Assembly (NCBI RefSeq): GCF_000004195.4
Contig: NC_030684.2
Location: forward strand, 68,307,392 to 68,371,391
Source: Xenopus tropicalis
Taxonomy: Eukaryota; Chordata; Amphibia; Anura; Pipidae
DNA: 64,000 nucleotides
Reading direction: 5' to 3'
Of the stretch, positions 1-9,749 are shown piece by piece (the stretch's first letter is position 1; every line of letters starts with the position of its first letter). The position numbers and the translations under genes were made by a program. Below the pieces are notes generated by a model that was given only the letters and a program-made list of their open reading frames with translations, ran no database searches and was not told where the DNA came from.

Positions 1-622
1 ACTGACCCTAATATACCAATGTTAGTTCTGTGCATATTTTATGGCATATTTCATATTAGAGGACTCCATGGCCCCATAGCAATATGTCTGCTTCCTTCTA
101 TGTTCTTGTTTGTCCCTAACTGAAGCTCTGTCTTATTTGCCAGTCCTTTATTTAATCACTGGGAACCCCAATGTTTTTTCCCAGTTTAAGACATTATGCT
201 AGATGTGGCCCTTAATTCTATTTAGGAGTACCCAATAGTACATACTACTAAAAAAGAACTTTTTATTCATCAGTCTACTATTTAGAAAATTATATAATCA
301 GTCACTATAGGTAACTGGAGCAATTTAGCACAGATCTTAGTACAAAATCCTCATTTCAAATGATGATTTTTAGCCTCCTAGGGTATTTTTCTATACACAG
401 GTAGAAGCATTATAGTAAAGTATAGAAAAGCCCCAATCACTATGCCTTTGCAAAAAGATCCTCTATTCCTACAGTAAGAATAAAACTATTAACAAACTGT
501 GCTCTTGTAACCATCTGGTGCTAAACAATTTGAAATATGGTGGGTGCTTTTAAAATGAAAGCTTTTTTGATCAGGACCCACAATCATTTTTATCAGTTAT
601 CAGTTGTTTTTAATGTGCAATT

Positions 623-953
623 TACAGGTATAGGACCTGTTATCCAGAATGCTCGGGACCAAGGGTATTCCGGATAAGGGGTCTTTCCGTAATTTGGATC
701 TCCATAGCTTAATCTGCTAAAAAATCAATAAAACATTAATTAAACCCAATAGTCTTGTTTTGCATCCAATAAGGATTGATTATATCTTAGTTGGGATCAA
801 TTACAAGGTACTGTTTTATTATTACAGAGAAAAAGGAAATCAGTTTTAAAATTCTGAATTATTTGATTAAAATGGAGTCTATGGGAGATGGGCTTTCCGT
901 AATTCGGAGCTTTCTGGATAACGGGTTTCCAGATAAGGGGTCCGATACCTGTA
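623..953. mobile_element. MITE of the TACAGGTAT...ATACCTGTA family, copy 1
   Basis: The ends are inverted copies (tacaggta at the left, atacctgta at the right), followed inward by the diagnostic words gttatccagaatgctcggga and ccagataaggggtc. Four other copies occur in this window, at 34.4, 55.8, 58.0 and 60.0 kb. No transposase is encoded, so it is a non-autonomous DNA element. Short reading frames on both strands within it are by-products. Confidence 0.7.
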
Positions 954-2005
954 TTGTAAAATTCAATGTTAACACCATCAGCATTGCTGAATATGTTGAC
1001 ACTTTGTATATATGTGTACATAAAAATGTGCTGTAAAGTAGTATAGCACACTCACCCAGGTCTATTTTCAGAAACTTAGCTGAAGAGGGTGAGGAACACA
1101 GGACTGGAGACGTGATTTAATGGTTTAAACAGATCCCAAAATGAAAGCACATCTGCCTTGGAGTGGGTTGCATTCAGTGCTTTAGGCTGTACTGTACAGA
1201 TCATGCTGCACAGAAAAAAAACATTCTCTAGGGGCTATCGTTAAAAATAGATAGGAAGCTAAAAATGGCATGCCACTGTGCTCATTTGACTGTCATTACA
1301 AGTGATACTTGATGTGAGAAGTATATGAAACAGACTGTTTATTTTTGTCTTTGGTGAGATGGCTCTGCTACAGCATATTGTAATTGCTTTGGAGATCGCA
1401 GCGTTTACAATTTGGTGGCTGATCTGTGTAAAGACCATATTGACATCTGCAACACAAAGTCATCCAGTCTATATCAACATTTATATTGTCTGCAAAGCAA
1501 TAATCATGCCTTCTGAACTAAACTGGCAATGACAAGACCCTATCCACAGAACACAGAGAAAGAAAGCAATCACAGCCTTTTGTTTACTTACACAATAGTA
1601 ATAACTTGGGATGCTCAGCCATAGCTGTACTCAGACCAAAAGATAATGGTAATGCAGGAAAATTAGGATACATTTGTCATATTTTTAAACTTAAAGGGGA
1701 CCTGTCACCCTAAGAAATAATTCCAATTTCTTTTCTATTGTGTTTGTTAAGCAAAATTGACTTCACATACTATAAATAAATATATAAATGGTTTAAATCT
1801 GGTTTCCTTCAGTCTTGGGAATATACAATCACAGCCAGCAGGCAGCTGCCATTTTATGGGCACTGTTATTAAGGCAAGCTTTGTATCCCCCAAAATCTTG
1901 TGTATGTGCCAGAATGGGGGACCTGATGCCCAGGCCCATGCACTGGCTACACAATTAGATGGTGAGAAGGTAGGGGAAATGTAGGTGCTGAATGGAAAGT
2001 TTAAG

Positions 2006-3022
2006 TACCATATATACTTGAGTATAAGCCAATCCGAATATAAGCCGAGGTACCTAATTTTAACTAAGAAAACTGGAAAAACTTATTGACTCGAGTATAT
2101 GCCTAGGGTGGGAAATGCAGCCGCTACTGCTAAGTTTCAATAATCAAATAAATAAAAGGATACTCAGCGTGACCCCCTGTGAACTCTTCAAAAATATATC
2201 ATGCTGGCAGCTGCAGATTAGCACAGGTCACACAGTTAAATACACACACAAAATCCAACTAGACCAAGGTTGGTGCCATAAGACTGCCAACTTTACTTCT
2301 AAGAACATAGTTGTACAGGTAATAGGGGATTCTATTTAGGATTACATTATAAAACAATATAATGATTACCGAGAGCCACCATAGATTAATGAATGCTAAC
2401 TTGTGAAAAAGAAAATCTAATTAGCTTCTATGAGCAGGTAATAGAAAAAAGGTTGATGCCCTCTATTTGATACTATTCCACATCATAGACAGATGCATAA
2501 GGCTTGGGAAAAGGGTTGTACTTTGGTAGAAACTTGAGTGGCACAGAGCCAAGTTGTTATAATACCATAATACCACATATGTCAGGTCACAGCCTTTGCA
2601 GTCTGTCATAAATGACTCTATAGATGGTTTGCAAGGAGAAAAGCAGAAAGAGAAATAGCAGATGAGGTTTAATCTGAATAAATGTAAAGTTATGCAGGTT
2701 AGCCTGTAGTAACATCTAGGATAATTATAGTCTAAAAGCTGTTACTTTAAGCAAATCTGTTGTTCAAGATGATATTAGAATAATAATAGATAACAAACTT
2801 GGCTGCAGCTCTGAGTGCCAGGTGCTAGGTTAGACCATATTATAAATTGAACTGACCGTACCGAACAAGCTGGCTGTGCGCACCCCCATAGACAGGGACT
2901 GGGGGGGGTAGTGCGCACAGCCAGCTCTATGGAATCCATACACTCGAGTATAAACTGAGGGTTAGTTTTTCAGCACATTTTCGGTGCTGAAAAACTCGGC
3001 TTATACTCGAGTATATACGGTA
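2006..3022. mobile_element. DNA transposon or MITE with CTCGAGTATAAGCC ends, nested
   Basis: The left end (from taccatatatacttgagtat) and the right end (actcgagtatatacggta) are inverted copies of about 25 bp separated by 1 kb. The right end also has an inner hairpin around 2941-3012, built from cagcacattttcggtgctg between two ctcgagtata words. It lies inside the TTAA element 1691-3206 and itself contains a LINE relic at 2632-2840. The superfamily was not determined; no transposase remains. Confidence 0.6.
2632..2840 (+). pseudogene. CR1/L2-type LINE reverse transcriptase relic
   Basis: The plus strand reads QMRFNLNKCKVMQ around 2660-2700, matching the RT segment KMRFNVDKCKVMH that is better preserved in the LINE at 45.4-47.3 kb. 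The remainder resembles the downstream part of the same RT but is broken by stops. It is a short dead fragment inside another transposon. Confidence 0.55.
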
Positions 3023-4190
3023 ATTGTCTGCCCCGCCTTTATGCCTAAGGCATAGAGGCGGGGCAGGCAGTATATGATGGGATTTTTAAATGCATTTATA
3101 ATGGGTTTGAATGTGTTAATACAAAAATGAATTTTGGTTTTATGTTTAATTTGAAAAGGACTTTTATTATACAGCTGTTTACGTCTGGGTGACAGGCCCG
3201 CTTTAAGCTTTCAGCACCCCATCAACTGTTTAGAGGTTGTGCAATACCACTCCTGCTGCAAAACTGGGAATGAATTCAGTAATACATAAGATTTTGAATC
3301 ATTTATATGACCTGACATACGGTTATTTATATCCTGAACATGGCTGAAATTGCTTTCAAATCTTTTTCTTGTATCTGCTACCTAGATAATAGCACAGCAC
3401 CCCTAGTTTAGTAGAAATAGAACACTATATTGTTGAACAAAGAGGGATAGGAAGTCACAATTTTTTAAAAAATGTATTTATAAAATAGAAAACGTGCTTT
3501 CGAGAAATGAAACTGCAATTATGGAATGGTTGGAACCCTTACATGTAGAATGTATATAGGGCATTTTTTCCAACCCCTTAAGCCTCTAGAGCTAATTCAC
3601 AATAGCATAAAATCACTGAAGCCTATGTGTTAAGCAATATGCACAGCTGAATGATCCTGTCATATTCAACAATTGTAGCTCACATGGTTTTCACAGCTGT
3701 GGTCTGTGAAAGGGGAATCAGTGTGTTGCAGAGGAAGAGCTGCAGCCTAAATCAGCTTTGTTGACTTTCAGTTGTTCGGGTGTACAGGACACACTAAAAT
3801 CCTATACACTTAAACTCACACATTATATACATACTTCAAAACACAAATGGAGCAAATTTGGTAAAGATCTAAGTTCATAGCAGCCAATAAGCTATTCATC
3901 TTTAATCAAACTGAGAATAGAGAAAGTGGTACTGAAGAGAAAGCAGAAAGGAAGAAAATAAAAAAGGGGTCATGAGAAGAGAAGAAAGAAAAAAAAGGAC
4001 ATTGGATTAGAGAATACTAGCAGGCATGGAAGAAAGAGATATAAAAGAACAGAAACTGAGGGAAAATTGATAGGTGGGTAGCATATAAAATAGTGCAAAC
4101 AAGAGATAAACAAAGAGTATGACAATAAGGATGGAAAAGAAGGACAACAAGAAGATAAGGAAAGTGTGAATAAGGAAAGAAAAAGGTGGA

Positions 4191-4680
4191 CATGACCCCA
4201 GGACCCCCCCACTACTGTTTCCCCATCTATCCCCACAAATAAATTGCGTGACAATATTATTGGATAATAATGGCCACAGCTTTATTGAACAGTTACAGAC
4301 ATTAAGCATTACATAACAATTTTATTCAACCTGTAAAACAATATCAGTTTTAACACATAACCATAATACTGACATGTATTAAACAACATGTATTGAACCA
4401 TAACCAGAGCCCCCTGTCAGTCTGCCCTTCCATAACATATCCCACTATCCTCCAGCCGCCCAAGGCCCTGGCTCGGAGGGTACTCCCACCAATACAGGAT
4501 CCGCCAGCCACCAGTTAAAGGAAGAGGCCCCTTTACTTCAATTCCACCATCCCCTTCCTGTAGGTTTTGCCAAAATTCCATCCACACTCAATGGTCACCC
4601 ACCTTAGGGGTTAACCATCCCACAAATCCCTTTGTATCTAACAGCACCGCTTCCTGCGGCAGACTGACATGGGCCCGCCA
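4191..4680 (-). repeat. Ngaro split direct repeat B2 (3' end of element)
   Basis: A 490-bp segment repeated at 5047-5536 with a constant offset of 856 bp. It is the terminal B copy; its outer edge (catgaccccaggaccccccc on the plus strand) is the element end. Short minus-strand reading frames across it (for example the one reaching 4309) are repeat by-products. Confidence 0.85.
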
Positions 4681-4853
4681 GTGAGCTGTGACAATACCTC
4701 GTTACTTGCCTGGACCATCACCTTTATAATGACTCCCTCTCCCTAATCATTTGACTGCCTGCTTGGGCCCCTGGCCCTCTCCCCACCTAATGTGCCCCTT
4801 ATCCCTACTAACCACTGCTCAACTTAATACACCATCTAGGGAGGGCGGGTGGG
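4681..4853. other. Unique spacer between Ngaro repeats A2 and B2
   Basis: These 173 bp are present only once in the element and separate A2 from the terminal B2 copy. No reading frame or motif was recognised in it. Confidence 0.6.
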
Positions 4854-5048
4854 CAACTTCACCTCTTGGCTGTTCTATTAAAATGGTGGCTCTCTCCTTC
4901 TGACCACTAACTAAAATGGCCTCTGCCCCTCCTCCCCCACTGGCCCCTCCTCCTTTCCCGGCTGTACATTACTGGTCCCACGTAGGGTTGGGCCCGGGTC
5001 ATGCTGCCCCTCCTCCAACCTGTTCCAGTTGCTATCCGTGGCATTACA
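4854..5048 (-). repeat. Ngaro split direct repeat A2
   Basis: A 195-bp copy of the terminal A1 repeat at 10376-10570 (offset 5522 bp). It abuts B1 with an overlap of about 2-3 nt at 5046-5048, so the B1-A2 join reproduces the junction expected when the two outer ends of the element are ligated in a circle. Confidence 0.85.
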
Positions 5049-5536
5049 TGACCCCAGGACCCCCCCACTACTGTTTCCCCATCTATCCCCACAAATAAAT
5101 TGCGTGACAATATTATTGGATAATAATGGCCACAGCTTTATTGAACAGTTACAGACATTAAGCATTACATAACAATTTTATTCAACCTGTAAAACAATAT
5201 CAGTTTTAACACATAACCATAATACTGACATGTATTAAACAACATGTATTGAACCATAACCAGAGCCCCCTGTCAGTCTGCCCTTCCATAACATATCCCA
5301 CTATCCTCCAGCCGCCCAAGGCCCTGGCTCGGAGGGTACTCCCACCAATACAGGATCCGCCAGCCACCAGTTAAAGGAAGAGGCCCCTTTACTTCAATTC
5401 CACCATCCCCTTCCTGTAGGTTTTGCCAAAATTCCATCCACACTCAATGGTCACCCACCTTAGGGGTTAACCATCCCACAAATCCCTTTGTATCTAACAG
5501 CACCGCTTCCTGCGGCAGACTGACATGGGCCCGCCA
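5047..5536 (-). repeat. Ngaro split direct repeat B1
   Basis: A 490-bp direct copy of 4191-4680. It follows the hydrolase frame on the minus strand and runs directly into A2. Confidence 0.85.
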
Positions 5537-5559
5537 CAGCAAGCAGATTTGGACCACCT

Positions 5560-6152
5560 TCAAATCTGCATGCGCTGCCATGCTTTCCACGCAAACTCAA
5601 TGTGTTCCCGTAGGGTGAAGTTGAATAAATCCATCCCTATCTCATTGAGATGGACCCCATCCGCACTGTAATAACCCGGCTGATTGTCAAAATCACTGTG
5701 CCTAATTGCTATCCCTCCATTAGCCCGTACAAATTTTGACACAGCTTTATTGACCTTCACCCTAGCCCTATCTATTGCTCTCTGTGACCTCGCCCCCCTC
5801 CAGTGCAACCTGGGGATAATGTCGGACCAGATCAGGTTTGTACCTGAAAATACCGACCGTAGTCTCCTGCAATCCTGTCTAATGTCCCTTATCAGCTGTT
5901 TCATTGGGCAGCAGCCCAGATCATTTCCTCCACAATGTAACAGCAGTATGTCAGGTGGGCCCCATAATTTAGCCTTCTGGATGACCACTGGTATGATTTC
6001 CCCCCAACGAAGCCCCCCTACTCCATGCCATTGTACCATCACCTGGGATTCCCTGAAGCCCAGCTGCTCCCCGTTGATCCGTACTTTTGCTCGCTGTTCC
6101 GCTCGCCGAATGAAAGAGTGCCCCACTAGCCACACGGTGCACAGGTGCTCTT
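5560..6152 (-). CDS. SGNH/GDSL-type hydrolase domain of the Ngaro element
   Basis: The open frame begins WLVGHSFIRR and contains the blocks of the SGNH hydrolase/esterase fold: GHSF with the nucleophile Ser (block I), a Gly-containing HGVGG segment (block II), HCGGNDLG with the Asn (block III) and DGVHLNEIG with the Asp-x-x-His pair (block V). SGNH-like hydrolases are known passengers of some Ngaro/DIRS-type elements; their job in the cycle is unknown. The first codon of the frame after the upstream stop (at 6135) is GTG, and no ATG precedes the catalytic Ser. Just upstream on the minus strand is a T-rich tract ending in CAG at 6153-6155. The domain is therefore probably entered by splicing, with the exon starting at 6152 in frame (EEHLCTVWLVGHSF). 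No stop interrupts the domain. The domain call is confident; the start is inferred. Confidence 0.8.
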
Positions 6153-6172
6153 CTGTAATAAAATAAAACAGA
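6153..6172 (-). promoter_or_regulatory. Candidate splice acceptor for the hydrolase frame
   Basis: On the minus strand the sequence is ctgttttattttattacag, immediately followed by the in-frame hydrolase coding sequence. A pyrimidine-rich tract with a terminal AG and the absence of an upstream ATG together suggest a 3' splice site. It is untested; no donor was assigned. Confidence 0.45.
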
Positions 6173-6176
6173 TTAT

Positions 6177-6184
<8 letters not shown>

Positions 6185-6208
<24 letters not shown>

Positions 6209-6210
6209 TT
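6185..6210 (-). repeat. A26 tract (T26 on plus strand) between recombinase and hydrolase
   Basis: A 26-base homopolymer, A on the coding strand, flanked by a G run and a short TA run. It lies between the recombinase stop at 6219 and the hydrolase acceptor, inside an otherwise GC-balanced element. Confidence 0.8.
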
Positions 6211-6218
6211 ATATATAC

Positions 6219-7205
6219 CTACTCACCCACTTGTTCGATCCTATTGAGCCTGACATATGCCTTAAATCTATTTGACTCCCATCTGCCGATCCGTTTAACC
6301 GTGTCAGTACCCAGGCCCCATCTGGTGGCCTCCGTCGCTGCCCCTATCTGAAAAGAGTGACTCCCGTATTCGCTGGCCCCTAGCCCTAGCCCCATTAATG
6401 CTTTCTTGAATACCGCAATGAATTGGAAGCGGGACAGTGCCGTGCCGTCACTGTGAATGAGATATGAACCCTGTTGTCTAGGTCTTATTTTCTGATAGGC
6501 CTTATAGCATTCCACCGGACACGTGCGGCAACCTTCCACCCCTGCCAGGAAAACTGTTAGTCCCCTCCCTTCCTGGTCTGTTTTTGACTGCCGTATGTGG
6601 ATGATCACCCCCCCTGCATGTTCCCTTACGTCGTGCCATAGTATGCCACCCTCCCTCCGCCTATTCTGGCTGACCAGCTCCGATATCCTGAATGCCCCGT
6701 AGAATGCCCATGCAAATGCCAGCTTTAATAAATTGGCCTCGAAGGCCGAATATGCCAACCTCTCTAATTGCCCGAATAACCCTTCCAGTATGTCCAGTGT
6801 TATGGGGCGCCGTTGATCTGCCCTTTTCTTACCCCTGCTAAAGCCCTTTACGGCCTGCTTAATGGCAAATTCTTTTGTATAGTCCCTCCACCCATAAAGC
6901 TTAAACAGAAACGCCAACGCTGCTAACTTTTGCTGTAACATCCCCACTGATATACCCCTATCGAAATCCAACGACAACTGCCAGGCCAGTAGTCCCAGCT
7001 TATCCTCGTCACTTTCCGTTCCCCCCACTTCCTCCGTCAAGGCGAACCATTCAGTCCATATCCTACTGTACGTGTCCCACGTCCTGGAGGTAACTGACCG
7101 TTTTACCCAGTCCAGCATACCTTTTACACGAGTTTCCACACCGATTCGGGGCAGGGATCCCCTTGTGCCACTGCTCCCGGGGCGAGGCGCCGAAATCTGT
7201 CCCAC
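6219..7205 (-). CDS. Tyrosine recombinase (integrase) of the Ngaro element
   Basis: A 328-residue frame with the order expected of a tyrosine recombinase. There is an N-terminal SAM-like part (LDWVKRSVTSRTWDTYSR), then GAFRISELVS with the first catalytic Arg, HIRQSKTD with the beta-strand Lys, the box HSFQIGAATEA, and GRWESNRFKAYVR with the Trp/His position and the nucleophilic Tyr. In DIRS/Ngaro recombinases the second box normally reads HSFRIG. Here the codon is CAG (Gln), a change that one CpG transition from CGG would produce, so the enzyme is predicted to be impaired. The frame overlaps the end of the RT frame by 82 bp in a different phase, and its first codon (GTG at 7205) is not a convincing start. 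It is probably translated by frameshift, re-initiation or from a spliced RNA. Confidence 0.87.
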   Translation of the reverse strand: MGQISAPRPGSSGTRGSLPRIGVETRVKGMLDWVKRSVTSRTWDTYSRIWTEWFALTEEVGGTESDEDKLGLLAWQLSLDFDRGISVGMLQQKLAALAFLFKLYGWRDYTKEFAIKQAVKGFSRGKKRADQRRPITLDILEGLFGQLERLAYSAFEANLLKLAFAWAFYGAFRISELVSQNRRREGGILWHDVREHAGGVIIHIRQSKTDQEGRGLTVFLAGVEGCRTCPVECYKAYQKIRPRQQGSYLIHSDGTALSRFQFIAVFKKALMGLGLGASEYGSHSFQIGAATEATRWGLGTDTVKRIGRWESNRFKAYVRLNRIEQVGE

Positions 7206-8857
7206 TGAAAACGTGATAAGGCATCAGCGATTTCATTAGTGGTGCCTGGCAGGTGTTTTGCCCTGAAACTTACATTAATTTGTAAACAACGTAAGACCAA
7301 GTGCCTCAAAAGTCTTAACACTGGCTTCGAGCCGGAGGTTAGATTATTTATGGCCAGGGCTGTTGCCATGTTGTCTGTGTGAAACAGTACTGCCTTGTTT
7401 GCTAGGAGATGCCCCCATAGCTCTATCGCCACTACGATCGGAAACAGCTCCAAGAATGTTAGGTTGCTAGTTAGCTTAGCCTCTACCCATTCTATTGGCC
7501 ATGGGGCTGCACACCACCTACCACAGTAATATGCGCCAAATCCCCCTGCTCCTGCTGCATCTGTGAACAAGTTAATTTCCTGATTGTTGCGCACCTCCTG
7601 CCGCCAATAGGACCGACCATTAAAGTCCTGTAGAAATACCCTCCACACCGTCAGGTCTTCCTTAAGTTCTTGGCTAAGCCGGATGAAGTGATGAGGCCTG
7701 CGCGCACCTGCTGTAGCCATTGCCAGCGCTCTAGCAAATACCCGCCCCATAGGGATAATCCTACATGCGAAGTTAAGCCTACCTATCAGGGACTGCAATT
7801 GCTTGAGCGTGACTTTCCTTGCACCCAGAGCGTACTCTACTTCCCCTTTTAGGAGCTGCACCTTATCGGGAGGGAGCCTGCATTCCTGGCGTACCGTATC
7901 TATTTCTATTCCCAAAAATTTAAGGCAGGTGGCTGGGCCTTCTGTTTTATCCCCTGCTAATGGGACCCCAAACTGGTCCGCTACCTCCTGCAGTGTCTGA
8001 AGTAACACTGCGCAAAGTCCTGAGTCACCCGGGCCCACGCACAGGAAGTCGTCCAGGTAGTGGATTAGCGTGTTGACTCCCGCTCGTTTCCTTACCACCC
8101 ACTCCAGAAACGTACTGAACGCTTCGAAGTAGGCGCAGGAAATGGAACAACCCATCGGTAGGCAGCGGTCCACATAGTAGCTTCCCTTGAAAAAACAGCC
8201 TAGTAAGTGCTGTGATTCCTTGTGGACCGGTAGCAGGCGAAAAGCTGACTCTATGTCCGCTTTTGCCATCAATGCCCCCGGCCCCGCCTCCCGTGCTAGC
8301 CGTACTGCTTCATCAAATGAAGTGTAGCACACCCTGACCATTTCCCTGTTGATCTCATCATTAACCGATCCCCCCTTTGGATGCGATAAATGATGTATCA
8401 TTCTAAACTTGCCGGGTTCCTTCTTGGGCACTAGCCCCAACGGGGAAACCCAAAAACCCGGGAGTGGCGGGGTTGTAAATGGGCCCGCCATGCGGCCCAG
8501 TGCCACTTCTTTGTCCAACTTCTCTTGTATTAGATTAGGGTATTCCCTTGCCGACTTTAAATTTTTGTGCGAAACTACACCTTTTTCTTTACCTCCTGGG
8601 ATCCTGAAACCCCATTGAAACCCCTCCCTTAGAAGTGTTGCTTTTGCCTTGTCTGGGTACTCATTTAGCCAGGTGAGCATCGCCTCGAGCCTCACTGGCG
8701 TCGTTCCCTTTTCCAGCACCAGGTTTTCCTGTCCCTGTCTTACCTCTTTTGAAGCAGCGGCTGTAGGGGTGGTTACCTGCGCACAATGAGCATTCATGTC
8801 TGAACCGACATGTGGCTCCCCACTTACACTGGCCATCATTGTACGGCCAGCAAACAC
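7124..8857 (-). CDS. Reverse transcriptase-RNase H of the Ngaro element
   Basis: A 577-residue uninterrupted frame. RT fingers/palm motifs are visible (GLVPKKEPGKFRMIHHLS, LMAKADIESAFRLLPV) and the catalytic YxDD box reads HYLDDFLCVG near residue 268. The thumb follows (LKQLQSLIGRLNFACR). The RNase H domain covers about residues 430-560: LFTDAAGAGGFGAYY (first Asp), LELFPIVVAIELWG (Glu), LFHTDNMATALAIN (Asp) and the terminal NEIADALSR (Asp). All catalytic acids are present. It copies element RNA in the cytoplasm or nucleus. The first codon (8857) is GTG and the frame overlaps Gag by 197 bp, so expression by frameshift from Gag is likely. Confidence 0.9.
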   Translation of the reverse strand: MFAGRTMMASVSGEPHVGSDMNAHCAQVTTPTAAASKEVRQGQENLVLEKGTTPVRLEAMLTWLNEYPDKAKATLLREGFQWGFRIPGGKEKGVVSHKNLKSAREYPNLIQEKLDKEVALGRMAGPFTTPPLPGFWVSPLGLVPKKEPGKFRMIHHLSHPKGGSVNDEINREMVRVCYTSFDEAVRLAREAGPGALMAKADIESAFRLLPVHKESQHLLGCFFKGSYYVDRCLPMGCSISCAYFEAFSTFLEWVVRKRAGVNTLIHYLDDFLCVGPGDSGLCAVLLQTLQEVADQFGVPLAGDKTEGPATCLKFLGIEIDTVRQECRLPPDKVQLLKGEVEYALGARKVTLKQLQSLIGRLNFACRIIPMGRVFARALAMATAGARRPHHFIRLSQELKEDLTVWRVFLQDFNGRSYWRQEVRNNQEINLFTDAAGAGGFGAYYCGRWCAAPWPIEWVEAKLTSNLTFLELFPIVVAIELWGHLLANKAVLFHTDNMATALAINNLTSGSKPVLRLLRHLVLRCLQINVSFRAKHLPGTTNEIADALSRFQWDRFRRLAPGAVAQGDPCPESVWKLV

Positions 8858-9749
8858 CTTTTTTGGTGTGTGCTCCAGCGGGGCTCGTGTTTTGCCCGCT
8901 GGAGCTCGCTGGAAAGGGCTGAGAAGCCCCCGCCCCTGTGTACCCCTGGTACCCTTTGTTATTCATGAGGCGCATCCACAACCCAATGTCCCTGTGATCC
9001 CACTGCATGTCCGGTCTCATGGCCATCCTCTGCCTAAATTGCTCGTCATAACGGAGCCAAGCCATGCCACCGTACACCCGGTGCGCCTCCCATATCCCAT
9101 CTAGGTAACAAAATAGTGCAGCACACTGTTCAGGGTGCTTCTCCCCCACTATGCTGGCCAGCGTGCAGAACGCCTGGAGCCAATTGCCAAAGGTTCTAGG
9201 AATGAGCCTGAACCGCCTCCTGTCCTCATCTTCCTCCTTCCTGTGTTCCTTCCCCTTCTCACATTTTTCAATGTTAAATCGCTCTAGTGGGAGTAATGTG
9301 AATATATCTACATACTCCCTCTTGCCCACCTTCTCCCGTACCTCAGGCTTCAGATGGGCCCCCAATGGACCTTCAAAGCATAAGTACGCATGCCCCTTAG
9401 CTGCGTCTGAAATGGGGGGTTTTTTTTCGCTGTCTTTGCCTTTTGGCGTGTCTATGCTCCCCCCCGCGCCTTGCACTGCGTCTGCAGCTGCGCTTACCTC
9501 CCCGCTTGCAGGTGGAGCCGTGACCGTTGCGGTGTCTGCACTTGCTGTGCTGCTCCCCGCTTCTGTATCCTGACTGCTCCCCCGGCCCTCCAATTGCCCG
9601 AATAGCTGCCGTAAGCTCACCATAAAAGTCTTCCTGGGGACTCCCCAGCGGCTGCACCGCCATTTTCTGCAGGCCCTACTGTGGCCCCCCTTTTTCCCTG
9701 CCCCCCGCTGCCTCGTCTGACCCCGGCTCGCTGTGCCGGGCCGCCCCAT
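8661..9749 (-). CDS. Gag-like protein of the Ngaro element, main frame
   Basis: A 362-residue frame from ATG 9749. After a basic, compositionally biased lead it becomes typical Gag (PLGAHLKPEVREKVGKREYV onward). It ends in a zinc-binding tail: CWPYNDGQCKWGATCRFRH (a CCCH-type finger) followed by CSLCAGNHPYSRC. This finger pair is characteristic of DIRS/Ngaro Gag proteins and should bind RNA. The phase stays open upstream of its ATG to at least about 9890, so the true N-terminus probably lies further right, in the neighbouring frame that begins at 10351. Confidence 0.75.
   Translation of the reverse strand: MGRPGTASRGQTRQRGAGKKGGHSRACRKWRCSRWGVPRKTFMVSLRQLFGQLEGRGSSQDTEAGSSTASADTATVTAPPASGEVSAAADAVQGAGGSIDTPKGKDSEKKPPISDAAKGHAYLCFEGPLGAHLKPEVREKVGKREYVDIFTLLPLERFNIEKCEKGKEHRKEEDEDRRRFRLIPRTFGNWLQAFCTLASIVGEKHPEQCAALFCYLDGIWEAHRVYGGMAWLRYDEQFRQRMAMRPDMQWDHRDIGLWMRLMNNKGYQGYTGAGASQPFPASSSGQNTSPAGAHTKKGVCWPYNDGQCKWGATCRFRHECSLCAGNHPYSRCFKRGKTGTGKPGAGKGNDASEARGDAHLAK

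Larger units (their letters stand above)
1691..3206. mobile_element. T2/Kolobok-like MITE (outer element of a nest)
   Basis: The element is bounded by TTAA at 1691-1694 and 3203-3206. The left end reads ttaaaggggacctgtcaccc and the right end carries the near complement gggtgacaggcccgctttaa. TTAA target duplication with ends beginning TTAAAGG is the known signature of the Xenopus T2 MITE family. Its interior is interrupted by a second element at 2006-3022; without it the host element would be about 500 bp. Confidence 0.7.

Noticed and set aside
4907..5165. Short frames over the Ngaro repeats as genes
   Set aside because: They are copies of the same repeat by-products at 3970-4309 and 10429-10662, without domains.
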